Part shown: positions 7,477 to 16,441 of the stretch, piece by piece | Numbering within the stretch: the first letter of the stretch is position 1 | How the letters are laid out: each line of letters starts with the position of its first letter | NCBI RefSeq assembly: GCF_013694245.2 | Contig: NZ_CP059322.2 | Span: forward strand, 4,347,001-4,411,000 | Length of the DNA stretch: 64,000 bases | Direction of reading: 5' to 3' | From: Micromonospora ferruginea | Lineage (GTDB): Bacteria > Actinomycetota > Actinomycetes > Mycobacteriales > Micromonosporaceae | Notes under the pieces: generated by a model | Told to the model about the DNA's origin: nothing | The model's input: only the letters and a program-made list of their open reading frames with translations | Database searches by the model: none | Position numbers and translations under genes: made by a program

Positions 7477-10400
7477 GTGAGTACGTTGCAGGGAGTGAAG
7501 GATCTTGGCTACGGCATCTATGAACACCTGATAACTGCTGACATCGCTGCATGCCTTGACCTCCTGGAGGTGGGGCCTGCCGTCATTCAGCGGTCTACCT
7601 TGAATTCCGCCGATGCGCACGACGTGCTTGCACGCCACCTTGCTGCTCTCGCGCGGCGGGCGCTGCTCGCGGTCGGCGGCGGTGAGCACAAGCTCGCCCG
7701 CCAGGTCGACCTGGCGAATCGCATCGCCGCGCACATCGCCCAGGCCGAGCCACGCGCCGTCACCGCTGACGACCAGGTGACAGATGCTCTACGCCTGCTG
7801 CACGCCATCGCAGCCCCGCCCATCCCACCGGCCGCACCGGTCTTTCCGATCCGTCCCTCCACGCCGCTCTCCACCGGCGCGCTCCTGGTCAACGGTCGGC
7901 ACCAACCGCGGATCGGGCACGAGGTCAGCCACGAGATGGCCTCGGCGGACGCTGTCGACCTGCTCTGCGCGTTCATCAAGTGGCACGGGCTGCGCATCAT
8001 CGAGCCGGCGCTTACCGAACTCATCGCCCGAGGTGGTCGGGTCCGTGTCATTACGACGACCTACCTCGGTGCCACCGACCAGCGGGCGCTCGACCGGCTC
8101 GCCGAGCTGGGCGCCGAGGTCAAGGTCTCCTACGAGACCCGGACCACCCGCCTGCACGCGAAGGCGTGGCTGTTCCGCCGCAACAACGGCACCACCACCG
8201 CGTACGTCGGCTCGTCCAATCTGTCGAAGGCCGCGCTTGTCGACGGCGTGGAGTGGAACGTCCGCATCTCGAACCTGGAGCAGCCGCACGTCATCGACAC
8301 GTTCGAGGCGACGTTCGCCGACTACTGGAACGACTCGGCGTTCGAGACGTACGACCCGGCGCAGGACGCCGAGCGGCTGCGCGTCGCGCTGCGCGGGGAA
8401 CGCACCGACGAGGCACCTACCGAGATCGCGAACCTGGACGTGCGGCCGTTCCCGTACCAGCAGGAGGTCTTGAACGACCTCGACGCCGAGCGGCTGGTGC
8501 ACGGGCGTTGGCGGAATCTCGTGGTGATGGCGACCGGCACCGGCAAGACGGTGGTGGCGGCGCTCGACTACCGCCGGCTCCAGCGGGCCGGGCACGTTGA
8601 CTCGCTGCTGTTCGTCGCGCACCAGGAACAGATTCTGAGGCAGAGCCGGTCGGTGTTCCGCCAGGTGATGGGTGACGGCACCTTCGGGGAGACGCTGGTC
8701 AGCGGTGACCGGCCGCAGGGCTGGAAGCATGTGTTCGCGTCGATCCAGTCGCTGCACCGACAGGAGATCGACCCTGAGGCGTACGACATGGTGATCGTGG
8801 ACGAGTTCCACCACGCCGAAGCGCCGACGTACACGCGGTTGTTGGAGCGGCTTCGGCCGCGCGTACTCCTGGGGCTGACCGCGACGCCCGACCGCAGCGA
8901 CGGCGGCGACGTGCGGCGGTGGTTCGACGGCCGCGCGTCGGTGGAGTTGCACCTGTGGGAGGCGTTGGAGCGGCAGTTACTCGCGCCGTTCCAATACTTC
9001 GGGCTGCACGACGAGGTGGACCTGACGCGGGTGCGCTGGAAGCGCGGACAGGGCTACGACAAGAACGACCTGGACGGCGTCTACACCGGCAACCACGCGC
9101 GAGCGCGGTTGATCCTGCACGCGGTCAACCGGATCGCTGACGTCGGGCGGATGCGGGCGCTGGGCTTCTGCGTCAGCATCGGGCACGCCGAGTTCATGGC
9201 CGACTGGTTCACCCGGCACGGCGTACCGGCGGCGGCGGTGACGTCGACGCTCGATCGCGGCGAGCGGCACACGCTGATCGACCGGTTCCGCAGGCGGGAG
9301 CTGCGGGTGCTGTTCACGGTCGACCTGTTCAACGAGGGCGTCGACCTGCCGATGGTTGACACGATCCTCATGCTGCGGCCGACCGAGAGCGCGACGATCT
9401 TCCTGCAACAGCTCGGGCGAGGGCTGCGGTTGGACGACGACAAGCCGTGCCTGACCGTCCTCGACTTCATCGGCGGGCAGCACGCCAACTTCCGCTTCGA
9501 CCTGCGGTGGCGGGCGTTGGCCGGGGTGAGCCGGCGGGCCGTCGAGTCGGCCGTCCGGGAGGACTTCCCGTCGTTGCCGAGCGGATGCCACATCGAGCTG
9601 GACCGGGTGGCGAAGGACATCGTGCTCGCCAACCTGAAATCGGCGCTCCCCACGTCGAAGAACGCGCTGGTGGGTGAGCTGCGGCAGCTTGGCGACGTGA
9701 GCCTTGCCGAGTTCCTTCGGGAGACCGGCCTGGAGATCGAGGACGTGTACCGCTCCGCGGGCGTCGGCGGTTGGGCGGGGCTGCGGCGCCTTGCCGGTCT
9801 CGACGCTGCTCCGGGTGGCCCGGACGATCGCGATCTCGGTCGGGCGATTGGTCGAATGCTGCACGTGGACGACGTCGATCGGCTGGATCTCATCGGCCGG
9901 GTGGCGGCGGGTGAATCGCCTGCTGGTGGGCGGCTGCTCGACATGCTGCACTTCAGCCTGTGGGGGCCATCGACCCCGTTAACCGAGCGCGACGCGCGGC
10001 TCAAGCGGCTCTGGGCGGAGCCGGCACGGTGCGCGGAACTGCGACAGGTTGTCGAGGTGCTGCGCGATCGGATTCACCGGGTCACCGAGCGACCCGCTTC
10101 GGAGCGGGTGCCGCTGCGGGTGCACGCTCGCTACAGCCGGAACGAGGCATGCGCGGCTTTCGGGATGGCGAACCCGGGGTCGTTGCGTGAAGGCGTGAAG
10201 TGGCTGCCGGACGAGAAGGCGGACCTGTTCTTCGTCACGCTGGTCAAGTCGGCGGAGCACTACTCCCCGACCACGATGTATGCGGACCGGGCCATCACGG
10301 ATCGGCTGTTCCAGTGGGAGTCGCAGAGCACGACGTCGGCGGCGTCGGCGACCGGGCAGCGGTATGTCGGCCACGTTGCGCAGGGGTCGACGGTGCATCT

Positions 10401-10575
10401 GTTCGTGCGGGAGTCCCGGGTTGCCGACCGGGACCTGGGTGCGCCGCCGTACCTGTATGCCGGGCCGATGACGTACCGGGAGCACAGCGGGGACCGCCCG
10501 ATGCGGATCCTCTGGGAGTTGGGGCATGCGCTGCCCGCCGACATGTACGCCGCTGCTCGGACGATCGCCGCCTGA
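7477..10575 (+). CDS. PLD-nuclease + SF2 helicase + DUF3427 protein
   Basis: A 1032-residue protein with GTG start and a strong Shine-Dalgarno. Residues about 150-290 are a phospholipase-D-type nuclease domain with RLHAKAWLF (His227, Lys229) and GSSNLS (245-250). Next is a superfamily 2 helicase: Walker A ATGTGKT (352-358), DEFHH (442-446), GLTATPDRSD, and a C-terminal RecA lobe with FNEGVDLP and QQLGRGLR. The last about 250 residues match the DUF3427 arrangement that accompanies this helicase type. The predicted activity is ATP-driven DNA translocation or unwinding coupled to phosphodiester cleavage. It stands alone, without a methylase. It is likely a stand-alone DNA-processing or defence protein next to the island. 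Confidence 0.8.
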   Translation: MSTLQGVKDLGYGIYEHLITADIAACLDLLEVGPAVIQRSTLNSADAHDVLARHLAALARRALLAVGGGEHKLARQVDLANRIAAHIAQAEPRAVTADDQVTDALRLLHAIAAPPIPPAAPVFPIRPSTPLSTGALLVNGRHQPRIGHEVSHEMASADAVDLLCAFIKWHGLRIIEPALTELIARGGRVRVITTTYLGATDQRALDRLAELGAEVKVSYETRTTRLHAKAWLFRRNNGTTTAYVGSSNLSKAALVDGVEWNVRISNLEQPHVIDTFEATFADYWNDSAFETYDPAQDAERLRVALRGERTDEAPTEIANLDVRPFPYQQEVLNDLDAERLVHGRWRNLVVMATGTGKTVVAALDYRRLQRAGHVDSLLFVAHQEQILRQSRSVFRQVMGDGTFGETLVSGDRPQGWKHVFASIQSLHRQEIDPEAYDMVIVDEFHHAEAPTYTRLLERLRPRVLLGLTATPDRSDGGDVRRWFDGRASVELHLWEALERQLLAPFQYFGLHDEVDLTRVRWKRGQGYDKNDLDGVYTGNHARARLILHAVNRIADVGRMRALGFCVSIGHAEFMADWFTRHGVPAAAVTSTLDRGERHTLIDRFRRRELRVLFTVDLFNEGVDLPMVDTILMLRPTESATIFLQQLGRGLRLDDDKPCLTVLDFIGGQHANFRFDLRWRALAGVSRRAVESAVREDFPSLPSGCHIELDRVAKDIVLANLKSALPTSKNALVGELRQLGDVSLAEFLRETGLEIEDVYRSAGVGGWAGLRRLAGLDAAPGGPDDRDLGRAIGRMLHVDDVDRLDLIGRVAAGESPAGGRLLDMLHFSLWGPSTPLTERDARLKRLWAEPARCAELRQVVEVLRDRIHRVTERPASERVPLRVHARYSRNEACAAFGMANPGSLREGVKWLPDEKADLFFVTLVKSAEHYSPTTMYADRAITDRLFQWESQSTTSAASATGQRYVGHVAQGSTVHLFVRESRVADRDLGAPPYLYAGPMTYREHSGDRPMRILWELGHALPADMYAAARTIAA

Positions 10576-10607
10576 TATCACCAACGACTCAGCTCGAAAG
10601 GCACGCC
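10573..10607 (+). repeat. 35-bp dispersed repeat, copy 1
   Basis: This copy begins at the TGA stop of the helicase gene and contains CACCAACGACTCAGCTC. It matches 23156-23190 at 32 of 35 positions in the same orientation. The differences are a T/C at position 4, G/T at 24 and C/G at 32. No hairpin is visible within it. It may be an end of a mobile element or an element-derived 3' end. Nothing around it encodes a transposase. Confidence 0.55.
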
Positions 10608-10682
10608 AGACACCACGCCCCTGTCCGCTGAGCCGGTGTTGCGGGGCCTGCCGCTGCCAAGGACGAAACGGAGCAGCGCGCG

Positions 10683-12842
10683 TCAGACCTGCACCTCGCT
10701 CGCCGACTCCGGCGCCGCGTGCCGCCCCCCACCATCACGCCGCTCGTCCCCGTGCCCCGGCCACCACGCCTTGTGCCCGATCAACCCGGTCAGCGCCGGC
10801 ACGAAGAACATCGACATCACGAACGCCGACAGCACGATCCCGATCGCCACCGCGAACCCCATCTGCTGGAGGAACGAGATCGGCGCGAGCATCAGCACCC
10901 CGAACGTGCCGGCCAGGATCAGCCCGGCCGCGGCCACCGTCGGCCCGGCGTGCTCCACGCCGATCGCGGCGGCCTGGTGTGGTTCGTGGCCCTCGCGGGC
11001 CTCCTCGCGTAGCCGGGCGATCATCAGGATGTTGTAGTCGGTGCCGATCGCCACCACGAACAGGTAGAGGATGATCGGGAGTTGGAACGTGACGCCCGGC
11101 TTGCCCTCCAGCCCCTGGAACAGGTAGACGGTCGCGCCCAGCGTGGCGGCGAAGTTGAGCAGCACCGCGATCACCAGGTAGATCGGCGCGACGAGGCTGC
11201 GCAGCAGCAGCGCGAGGATGAGCGCGATCAGGCCGGCGGCGACCGGCAGGATCACCGACAGGTCGCGGTTGTTGGCCGAGTTGATGTCGGCGAAGATCGC
11301 GGTGGGGCCGCCGACCAGTGCCTTCGTACCCGATGGGGCCTTGGCGTGGAGCGCGTCGCGCAGGTCGTCGCGGACCAGGGTGATCGCCTCGTTGGAGACC
11401 GGGTTCTCGTCGAGCAGCAGGTTGATCCGGGCGACGCTCGGGTCGGTGGTGCTGCGTTCGGCCGGCTGCACCCGGGCCACGCCCGGCGCGTCGGCGGAGG
11501 CGGCGGCGAAGTCGGTGACCTGCTGGTCGGTGAGCGGGGTGCCGTTGCCGGTGGTCAGGTAGACCTCGGTGGGCGCGAGCGCCCCGGCGGCGAAGCCGCG
11601 CTGGAGGTCCTTGGCGGCGCGCGCCGATTCGGTGTCCTGCGGGAAGCCGGCGCTGAAGTCGTAGTCGGCCTGGTAGCTGAGCACCCCGGCGGCGAGCGCG
11701 ACGAGCAGCGCGCCGGAGGCCGCGGCCACCAGGGCGGGCTTACGGCCGACGGCGCCGCCGAGCCGGCGGGACAGGCTCGCCTTCGGGGTACGCTGCCACG
11801 CCTTCGACGGCCAGAACACCCACCGGCCGAGCAGCGACACGATCGCCGGGATCAGGGTGAGCGAGGTGACCAGCATGACGCCGACGGCGATGGCGAGCGC
11901 CGGGCCGAGCGAGCCGAAGAAGCCGAGCGAGGCGAGCAGCAGCACCAGGAACGCGACGATGACCGCGCCGGCGGCGGACGTGATGACCTCGCCGACCCGC
12001 TGCACGGTGACGATCATGGCGGTGCGCTTGTCGTCGCCGGCGCGCAGCCGTTCCCGGTAGCGGAACAGCAGGAACAGGATGTAGTCGGTGCCGATGCCGA
12101 ACAGCACGATCAGCAGGATGGTCTGCAGGTCCTGGCTGACGTTGAGGTCGAACGCCTTGCCGGCGGCGGCGACCAGGCCGGTGGTGACGGACATGACCAC
12201 GCTGATCACCACGACCGGCAGCAGCGCGGCGATCGGGCTGCGGAAGATGATCAGGATCAGTCCGATGATGAGGATGATGGTGGCGACGCCGACCACCGCG
12301 AACGCCGAGTTGAACGTGTCCTCGTTGTCGACGAAGCTGGCCACGTCGCCGGCCACCCCGGCGGTCAGGCCGCTGCCGGCGAGGTCCGGCCCGAGGCCGG
12401 CGCGCAGGTCGCGGACGGCGTCCAGCAGCTTCGGGTCATCCGGGGTGTCGGCGTCCAGGCCGACGGAGATGATCTGCACCGACTTGTCCGGCGCGACGGC
12501 CTGCGGGCCGGTCAGGTAGCCGGCGGTCTGCGGGATGTTCCGCCCCTTGAGCGCCTGGGCGAGCTGCCCGACGCGCGCCTCGTCGGCCGGCGTGAGCGGT
12601 TTGCCGTCGCCGCGCTTGACGACGATGGTGGCGGTGGCGGTCGCGGCCTGCGGGAACGCCTTGGTGGCCAGCTCGGTGGCCTGCACCGACTCGTAGGAGC
12701 GCGGCAGGAAGCTCTCCTGGTCGGCAGAGGTGATGTCGCTCAGCGACGGGCTGGTGACCACGATCGCGATCGCGGCGAGCACCCAACCCCCGATCACCCA
12801 CCACGCCTTGCCGACGACGAACCTGCCCAGTCGCTCGAACAT
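10683..12842 (-). CDS. MmpL/RND-family transporter
   Basis: A 719-residue membrane protein with the MmpL layout. There is one N-terminal TM helix, a large extracytoplasmic loop, a block of about five TM helices, and then a repeat of the whole unit. The two proton-relay Asp-Tyr pairs are visible in GIGTDYILFLLFRYRER and AIGTDYNILMIARL. The start is the ATG after GGGGGAAACG. The family exports lipids, siderophores or drugs by proton motive force. The cargo here is unknown. It is divergent from a membrane protein gene 46 bp away. Confidence 0.85.
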   Translation of the reverse strand: MFERLGRFVVGKAWWVIGGWVLAAIAIVVTSPSLSDITSADQESFLPRSYESVQATELATKAFPQAATATATIVVKRGDGKPLTPADEARVGQLAQALKGRNIPQTAGYLTGPQAVAPDKSVQIISVGLDADTPDDPKLLDAVRDLRAGLGPDLAGSGLTAGVAGDVASFVDNEDTFNSAFAVVGVATIILIIGLILIIFRSPIAALLPVVVISVVMSVTTGLVAAAGKAFDLNVSQDLQTILLIVLFGIGTDYILFLLFRYRERLRAGDDKRTAMIVTVQRVGEVITSAAGAVIVAFLVLLLASLGFFGSLGPALAIAVGVMLVTSLTLIPAIVSLLGRWVFWPSKAWQRTPKASLSRRLGGAVGRKPALVAAASGALLVALAAGVLSYQADYDFSAGFPQDTESARAAKDLQRGFAAGALAPTEVYLTTGNGTPLTDQQVTDFAAASADAPGVARVQPAERSTTDPSVARINLLLDENPVSNEAITLVRDDLRDALHAKAPSGTKALVGGPTAIFADINSANNRDLSVILPVAAGLIALILALLLRSLVAPIYLVIAVLLNFAATLGATVYLFQGLEGKPGVTFQLPIILYLFVVAIGTDYNILMIARLREEAREGHEPHQAAAIGVEHAGPTVAAAGLILAGTFGVLMLAPISFLQQMGFAVAIGIVLSAFVMSMFFVPALTGLIGHKAWWPGHGDERRDGGGRHAAPESASEVQV

Positions 12843-12875
12843 CGTTTCCCCCGTGTGTTCGACTGTGTCACCGCG

Positions 12876-12881
12876 TATCCT
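12876..12881 (+). promoter_or_regulatory. Putative -10 box TATCCT for a leaderless transcript
   Basis: TATCCT lies 7 bp before the GTG start of the plus-strand gene at 12889. Initiation at the usual distance would place the first transcribed base on or next to the start codon, giving a leaderless mRNA, which is common in actinobacteria. There is no Shine-Dalgarno before this GTG, which agrees. The -35 element is not clear. Confidence 0.4.
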
Positions 12882-12888
12882 ACCGTCG

Positions 12889-13896
12889 GTGACCAATCCT
12901 TTTCGGACGGCACGCGCGGAGGTGCTGGCGGCGTGGCTGCTGGCGACCGTGCCGGCTCCGCTGCTGTTCTTCGCGTGGACGCACCGCTGGGAGGAGGACC
13001 CGACGGTCGCCCCCGCGCTGTGGTGGCCGGTGCTCGCCTCGCCGGTGCTCGCCGCCGTGGTCGCGGCCGGTCAGCCCCGGGGTCGCGGTCCGGTCGGCGT
13101 GGCGCTCGCAGTCGCCGTGTCCACGCTGGTCACCGCCGTGCTGCTGAGCGGAACGCTGGCCTTCTTCCGATGGGTCGCCCCGCTGACCGGGGAGGCCCGC
13201 TGGGGGTGGGCGCTGCTCGGTGGCCTGGCGCTCGCGGTGGTCGGCGCCCTGATCGGGTACGCCGCCGGCGGTCGCCTCGCCCACCGGGCCCACCCGGCGT
13301 CGCGGCGCGGCTACCTGGTCGGCGGGCTCGCCGTCGTGTTCGGGGCACTGCTGGCGCAGTCCGCGGTCCGGCTCGGCGCCGAGGGCAGCACGATCGGCGA
13401 CAACCCCCGGGAGTACGGCGGGACGGGCCCCTACGCCACGTCGGCCGGGCGGGTCACGGTGCCGACGCCCGGGGCGTACGCGATCTTCGGGGTGGGTGAC
13501 GCACCGGCGGGCGCGGACTGCCGGCTGACCGGCGGCGGCGCGACGGTCCGGGCGGACGATCCGGTCTCCGTGCCGCCCGGCGGCTACGGCGGTGACGCCG
13601 CCACGTTCGCCTGGATCGCCTCGGTGCGGGTGCCGGCGGCCGGCGCGTGGACGATGGAGTGCCGGTCGTCGGACCCGGAGGCGTCCTACATGGTGGGTGA
13701 CGAGCCGCGCGTGCGGGGCGCGGTCGGCCGGCTGATCCACTGGCCGGTGGGCGTGATCTGGCTGCTCGGCGCGCTCCCCGGCCTGCTGGTCGCGGTGCAG
13801 ACGGCCACCCGGCGGCGCTCCGCCCGGCGCGCGGCCGACCACGCCGGGGAGAGCGTGGTCGCGGAACGGCCGGGAAGTGTCGTAGCCGGCTCGTAG
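12889..13896 (+). CDS. Membrane protein of unknown function (335 aa)
   Basis: The start is a GTG without Shine-Dalgarno, possibly leaderless. There are four hydrophobic segments in the first about 165 residues. An extracytoplasmic, Gly/Ala-rich domain of about 130 residues with two Cys follows, then a final TM helix near residue 290 and a basic cytoplasmic tail. The outside domain has a beta-rich pattern, but I do not recognise a family. It is divergent from the MmpL transporter, so it may act in the envelope with it. That is only neighbourhood evidence. Confidence 0.65.
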   Translation: MTNPFRTARAEVLAAWLLATVPAPLLFFAWTHRWEEDPTVAPALWWPVLASPVLAAVVAAGQPRGRGPVGVALAVAVSTLVTAVLLSGTLAFFRWVAPLTGEARWGWALLGGLALAVVGALIGYAAGGRLAHRAHPASRRGYLVGGLAVVFGALLAQSAVRLGAEGSTIGDNPREYGGTGPYATSAGRVTVPTPGAYAIFGVGDAPAGADCRLTGGGATVRADDPVSVPPGGYGGDAATFAWIASVRVPAAGAWTMECRSSDPEASYMVGDEPRVRGAVGRLIHWPVGVIWLLGALPGLLVAVQTATRRRSARRAADHAGESVVAERPGSVVAGS

Positions 13897-13931
13897 CCTG
13901 ACCCGGTCATCGACGATCGACAGGGGGCGAC

Positions 13932-14297
13932 GTGCTCGACCACTTCTCCGTAGCGGTGCGCGACCTGGCGGCCAGCGCCGCGTTCTACGACGCCGTGCTC
14001 GCCCCGCTGGGCGGGCGGCGGATCATGGAGCCCGGCCCGATCGGCTACGGCGTCAACGCGCCCGACTTCTGGGTCGAGCCCGCGCCGGCCGACTCCGCCC
14101 CGGCGCCGGTGCACATCGCGTTCACCGCGCCCGACCGGGCGGCCGTGCGGGCGTTCCACGACGCGGCGGTGGCGGCCGGCGCCGAGGTGCTGCACGCGCC
14201 GAAGGTCTGGCCGGAATACCACGCCGGCTACTACGGCGCGTTCGTCCGCGACCCCGACGGCAACAACGTCGAGGCGGTCTGCCACCGGCCGGAGTGA
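13932..14297 (+). CDS. VOC-family (glyoxalase-fold) protein
   Basis: A 121-residue protein with GTG start after CAGGGGGCGAC. It shows the single-domain glyoxalase/bleomycin-resistance fold. It has LDHFSVAVRDLAASAAFYDAVLAPLG at the N terminus (His4 as first metal ligand) and GAFVRDPDGNNVEAVCH at the C terminus (Glu as last ligand). Such proteins are metal-dependent lyases, dioxygenases or binding proteins. The substrate is unknown. The stop overlaps a possible GTG of the next gene, so the two are probably co-transcribed. Confidence 0.85.
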   Translation: MLDHFSVAVRDLAASAAFYDAVLAPLGGRRIMEPGPIGYGVNAPDFWVEPAPADSAPAPVHIAFTAPDRAAVRAFHDAAVAAGAEVLHAPKVWPEYHAGYYGAFVRDPDGNNVEAVCHRPE

Positions 14298-14329
14298 CCC
14301 GCCGTCCCGGCGGGAGGCAGGATGGACCG

Positions 14330-15064
14330 GTGGAGATCGAGCCGGTCGAGCACGCACCCGTCCGCGCCATCCGGCGGGCCTGGCTGGCGCAGCGCTGGCA
14401 CGACCTGACGTTCCTGCACTGGGCGGTCCCGCCGGAGCGGGTCGCGCCGCTGCTGCCGGCCGGCACCCGGCCCGACACGATCGACGGGCTCACCTACGTC
14501 GGGTTGATCGGGTTCCGGATGGTCGGGCTGGGGCTCGGCCGGGGGCCGGGCATCCCCTACTTCGGCACGTTCTGGGAGACCAACGTGCGGCTCTACTCGG
14601 TCGACGGCGCCGGCCGCCGGGCGGTGGTGTTCCGTTCGCTGGACGCGTCGCGGCTGGTGCCGGTGCTGGTCGCCCAACTGAGCCTCCGCCTGCCCTACAA
14701 GTGGTCCGCGATGACGGTGGACCGCGCCGGCGACACGCTCACCTACCGCTGCCGGCGGCGCTGGCCCGGCCCGGCCGGCGCGTCCAGCCGGATGACCGTC
14801 CGCGTCGGCGCGCCGATCGCCGAGCCGACGCCGCTGGAGCACTTCCTCACCGCGCGGTGGGGCCTGCACACCCGCGCGTACGGGCACACCCGGCACCTGC
14901 CCAACTGGCATCCGCAATGGCCGCTGCACCGCGCCGAGCTGCTGCACCTGGACGACGAGCTGGTCACCGTCGCCGGCCTGCCCGCGCCGGACGGCCCGCC
15001 GGTCAGCGTGCTGCACTCCCCCGGCGTCCCGGTCGTCTTCGGCGGCCCCACCGCGGTCCCCTGA
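14330..15064 (+). CDS. DUF2071 (YqjF-like) family protein
   Basis: A soluble protein of about 244 residues. The pattern RAWLAQRWHDLTFLHWAVPP near the N terminus, with YVGLIGFRM and FWETNVRLY following, is the hallmark of the DUF2071/YqjF family, whose function is unknown. I chose the GTG at 14330 because GGGAGG lies upstream at 14312. An in-frame GTG at 14294 overlaps the VOC stop and would add twelve low-complexity residues. It follows the VOC gene on the same strand, probably as an operon. Confidence 0.8.
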   Translation: MEIEPVEHAPVRAIRRAWLAQRWHDLTFLHWAVPPERVAPLLPAGTRPDTIDGLTYVGLIGFRMVGLGLGRGPGIPYFGTFWETNVRLYSVDGAGRRAVVFRSLDASRLVPVLVAQLSLRLPYKWSAMTVDRAGDTLTYRCRRRWPGPAGASSRMTVRVGAPIAEPTPLEHFLTARWGLHTRAYGHTRHLPNWHPQWPLHRAELLHLDDELVTVAGLPAPDGPPVSVLHSPGVPVVFGGPTAVP

Positions 15065-15082
15065 CCGGCCGCCGTGACACGG

Positions 15083-15454
15083 TCAGGGCAGCGGGTCGTG
15101 GGTGCCGCGCGGCACGCCGGGGCGGCAGCGGCGGACCCGCTCGGCGGCCATCCGCCCGCCCACCGCCAGCCCGTGCCGTTCCACCGCGGCCAGCCCGTAC
15201 GCGCTGCACGTCGGCGTGTAGCGGCAGGTCCCCGGCCAGCGGTGGGACAGCCAACGCCGGTAGCCGAGGATCGCGGCCCGGCCGGCCCGGTCCACGACCG
15301 GCGTCCGCGCGATGCCGGCGGTCACCGCACCGAGGGTGAGCAGCGTCGAGAAGAGCCCGAGGTCGCAGCAGCCGGGGCCGTCGCAGTCGACCAGGTCGCA
15401 GTCGCAGTCGCACCAGTCCCGGTGCCGCTTCTTCTTGTGGTGTCGCTTCCGCAT
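15083..15454 (-). CDS. yidD: Membrane protein insertion efficiency factor YidD
   Basis: A 123-residue protein. The C-terminal half has the conserved YidD core GTCRYTPTCSAYGLAAVERHG, with two Cys flanking PT, and the ending CRPGVPRGTHDP. YidD helps the YidC insertase place proteins in the membrane. Usual homologues are 70-110 residues. This one has an unusual front end: a basic His/Lys/Arg stretch (residues 1-12), then about 20 residues with eight Cys alternating with Asp, then a short hydrophobic helix. It is not next to rnpA/yidC here, so it is probably an additional copy. Confidence 0.85.
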   Translation of the reverse strand: MRKRHHKKKRHRDWCDCDCDLVDCDGPGCCDLGLFSTLLTLGAVTAGIARTPVVDRAGRAAILGYRRWLSHRWPGTCRYTPTCSAYGLAAVERHGLAVGGRMAAERVRRCRPGVPRGTHDPLP

Positions 15455-15580
15455 GATCACGACGCCATGATGCGACACCCACGCCACCTCCGGATCAGCC
15501 GACCGGAACGGACCCGGTGCGATCGGGTAGACGGGTGGACGGCACCCTGGCGTCATAGGCGTGACCAGGAAGGAGCATCG

Positions 15581-16441
15581 GTGCTGGATCGACTCAACCA
15601 GGCCATGGACCACCTCGAACAGCGGCTCGACCAGCCGCTCGACGTGGCCGCGCTGGCCCGGGTCGCCTGCGTGTCGGAGCACCACTTCCGGCGGCTGTTC
15701 TCGGCGCTGGCCGGAATGCCGCTGTCGGAGTACGTGCGCCGCCGCCGGCTGACCCTGGCCGCCGCCGACGTGCTCGCCGACCGGGAGTCGCTGCTCCACG
15801 TGGCGGTCCGCTGGGGGTACGGCTCGAACGAGGCGTTCGCCCGCGCGTTCCGGGCCGTGCACGGGGTGGGACCGGCGGAGGCCCGGCGCGCCGGGTCGGT
15901 GCTGCGGTCCCAGCCCCGGATGTCCTTCCGGCTCGTCGTCGAAGGGAGCAGCAGCATGGACTACCGGATCGTGGCCAAGGAGGCCTTCCGGCTCGTCGGG
16001 GTGAAGGCGCGGGTGCCGCTGGTGCACGAGGGGATGAACCCGCACATCGTGGCGTTCCTCAAGGGCCTGGAGCCGGAGACGGTACGCCGGATCGGGGCCC
16101 TGTCGGACCAGGAGCCGCGCGGCGTCGTCAACGTCAGCGACGACCTGGCCGGTTCCCGCGCGGAGGGCACCGAGCTGGACTACTGGCACGGGGTGGTGAC
16201 CGGCGCGGAGGTGCCGGAAGGGCTGGACGGCCTGCCGGTGGAGGCCGGTGACTGGGCGGTGTTCCGCAGCTCCGGCGCGTTCCCGGAGGCGTTGCAGCAT
16301 CTGTGGCGGGACGTGTTCACCCAGTGGTTCCCGTCGAACCCGTACGAGATTCGACCGGGGCCGGAGATCTCCCGGGTGCGGGTCGCCGAGGGCGGCGCCA
16401 CCGCCGACGCGGAGCTGTGGATCCCGGTGCGCCAGGTCTAG
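15581..16441 (+). CDS. AraC-family regulator with GyrI-like effector-binding domain
   Basis: A 286-residue protein with GTG start after AGGAAGGAG. Residues about 1-105 hold two AraC helix-turn-helix motifs (VACVSEHHFRRLFSALAG and WGYGSNEAFARAFRAV). The remainder, from about 125, is a GyrI-like/SOUL-type small-molecule binding domain ending in RVRVAEG and AELWIPVR. This arrangement is that of Rob/SoxS-like and BmrR-like multidrug sensors. The stop codon overlaps the stop of the convergent phosphotransferase gene (CTAG). Confidence 0.85.
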   Translation: MLDRLNQAMDHLEQRLDQPLDVAALARVACVSEHHFRRLFSALAGMPLSEYVRRRRLTLAAADVLADRESLLHVAVRWGYGSNEAFARAFRAVHGVGPAEARRAGSVLRSQPRMSFRLVVEGSSSMDYRIVAKEAFRLVGVKARVPLVHEGMNPHIVAFLKGLEPETVRRIGALSDQEPRGVVNVSDDLAGSRAEGTELDYWHGVVTGAEVPEGLDGLPVEAGDWAVFRSSGAFPEALQHLWRDVFTQWFPSNPYEIRPGPEISRVRVAEGGATADAELWIPVRQV

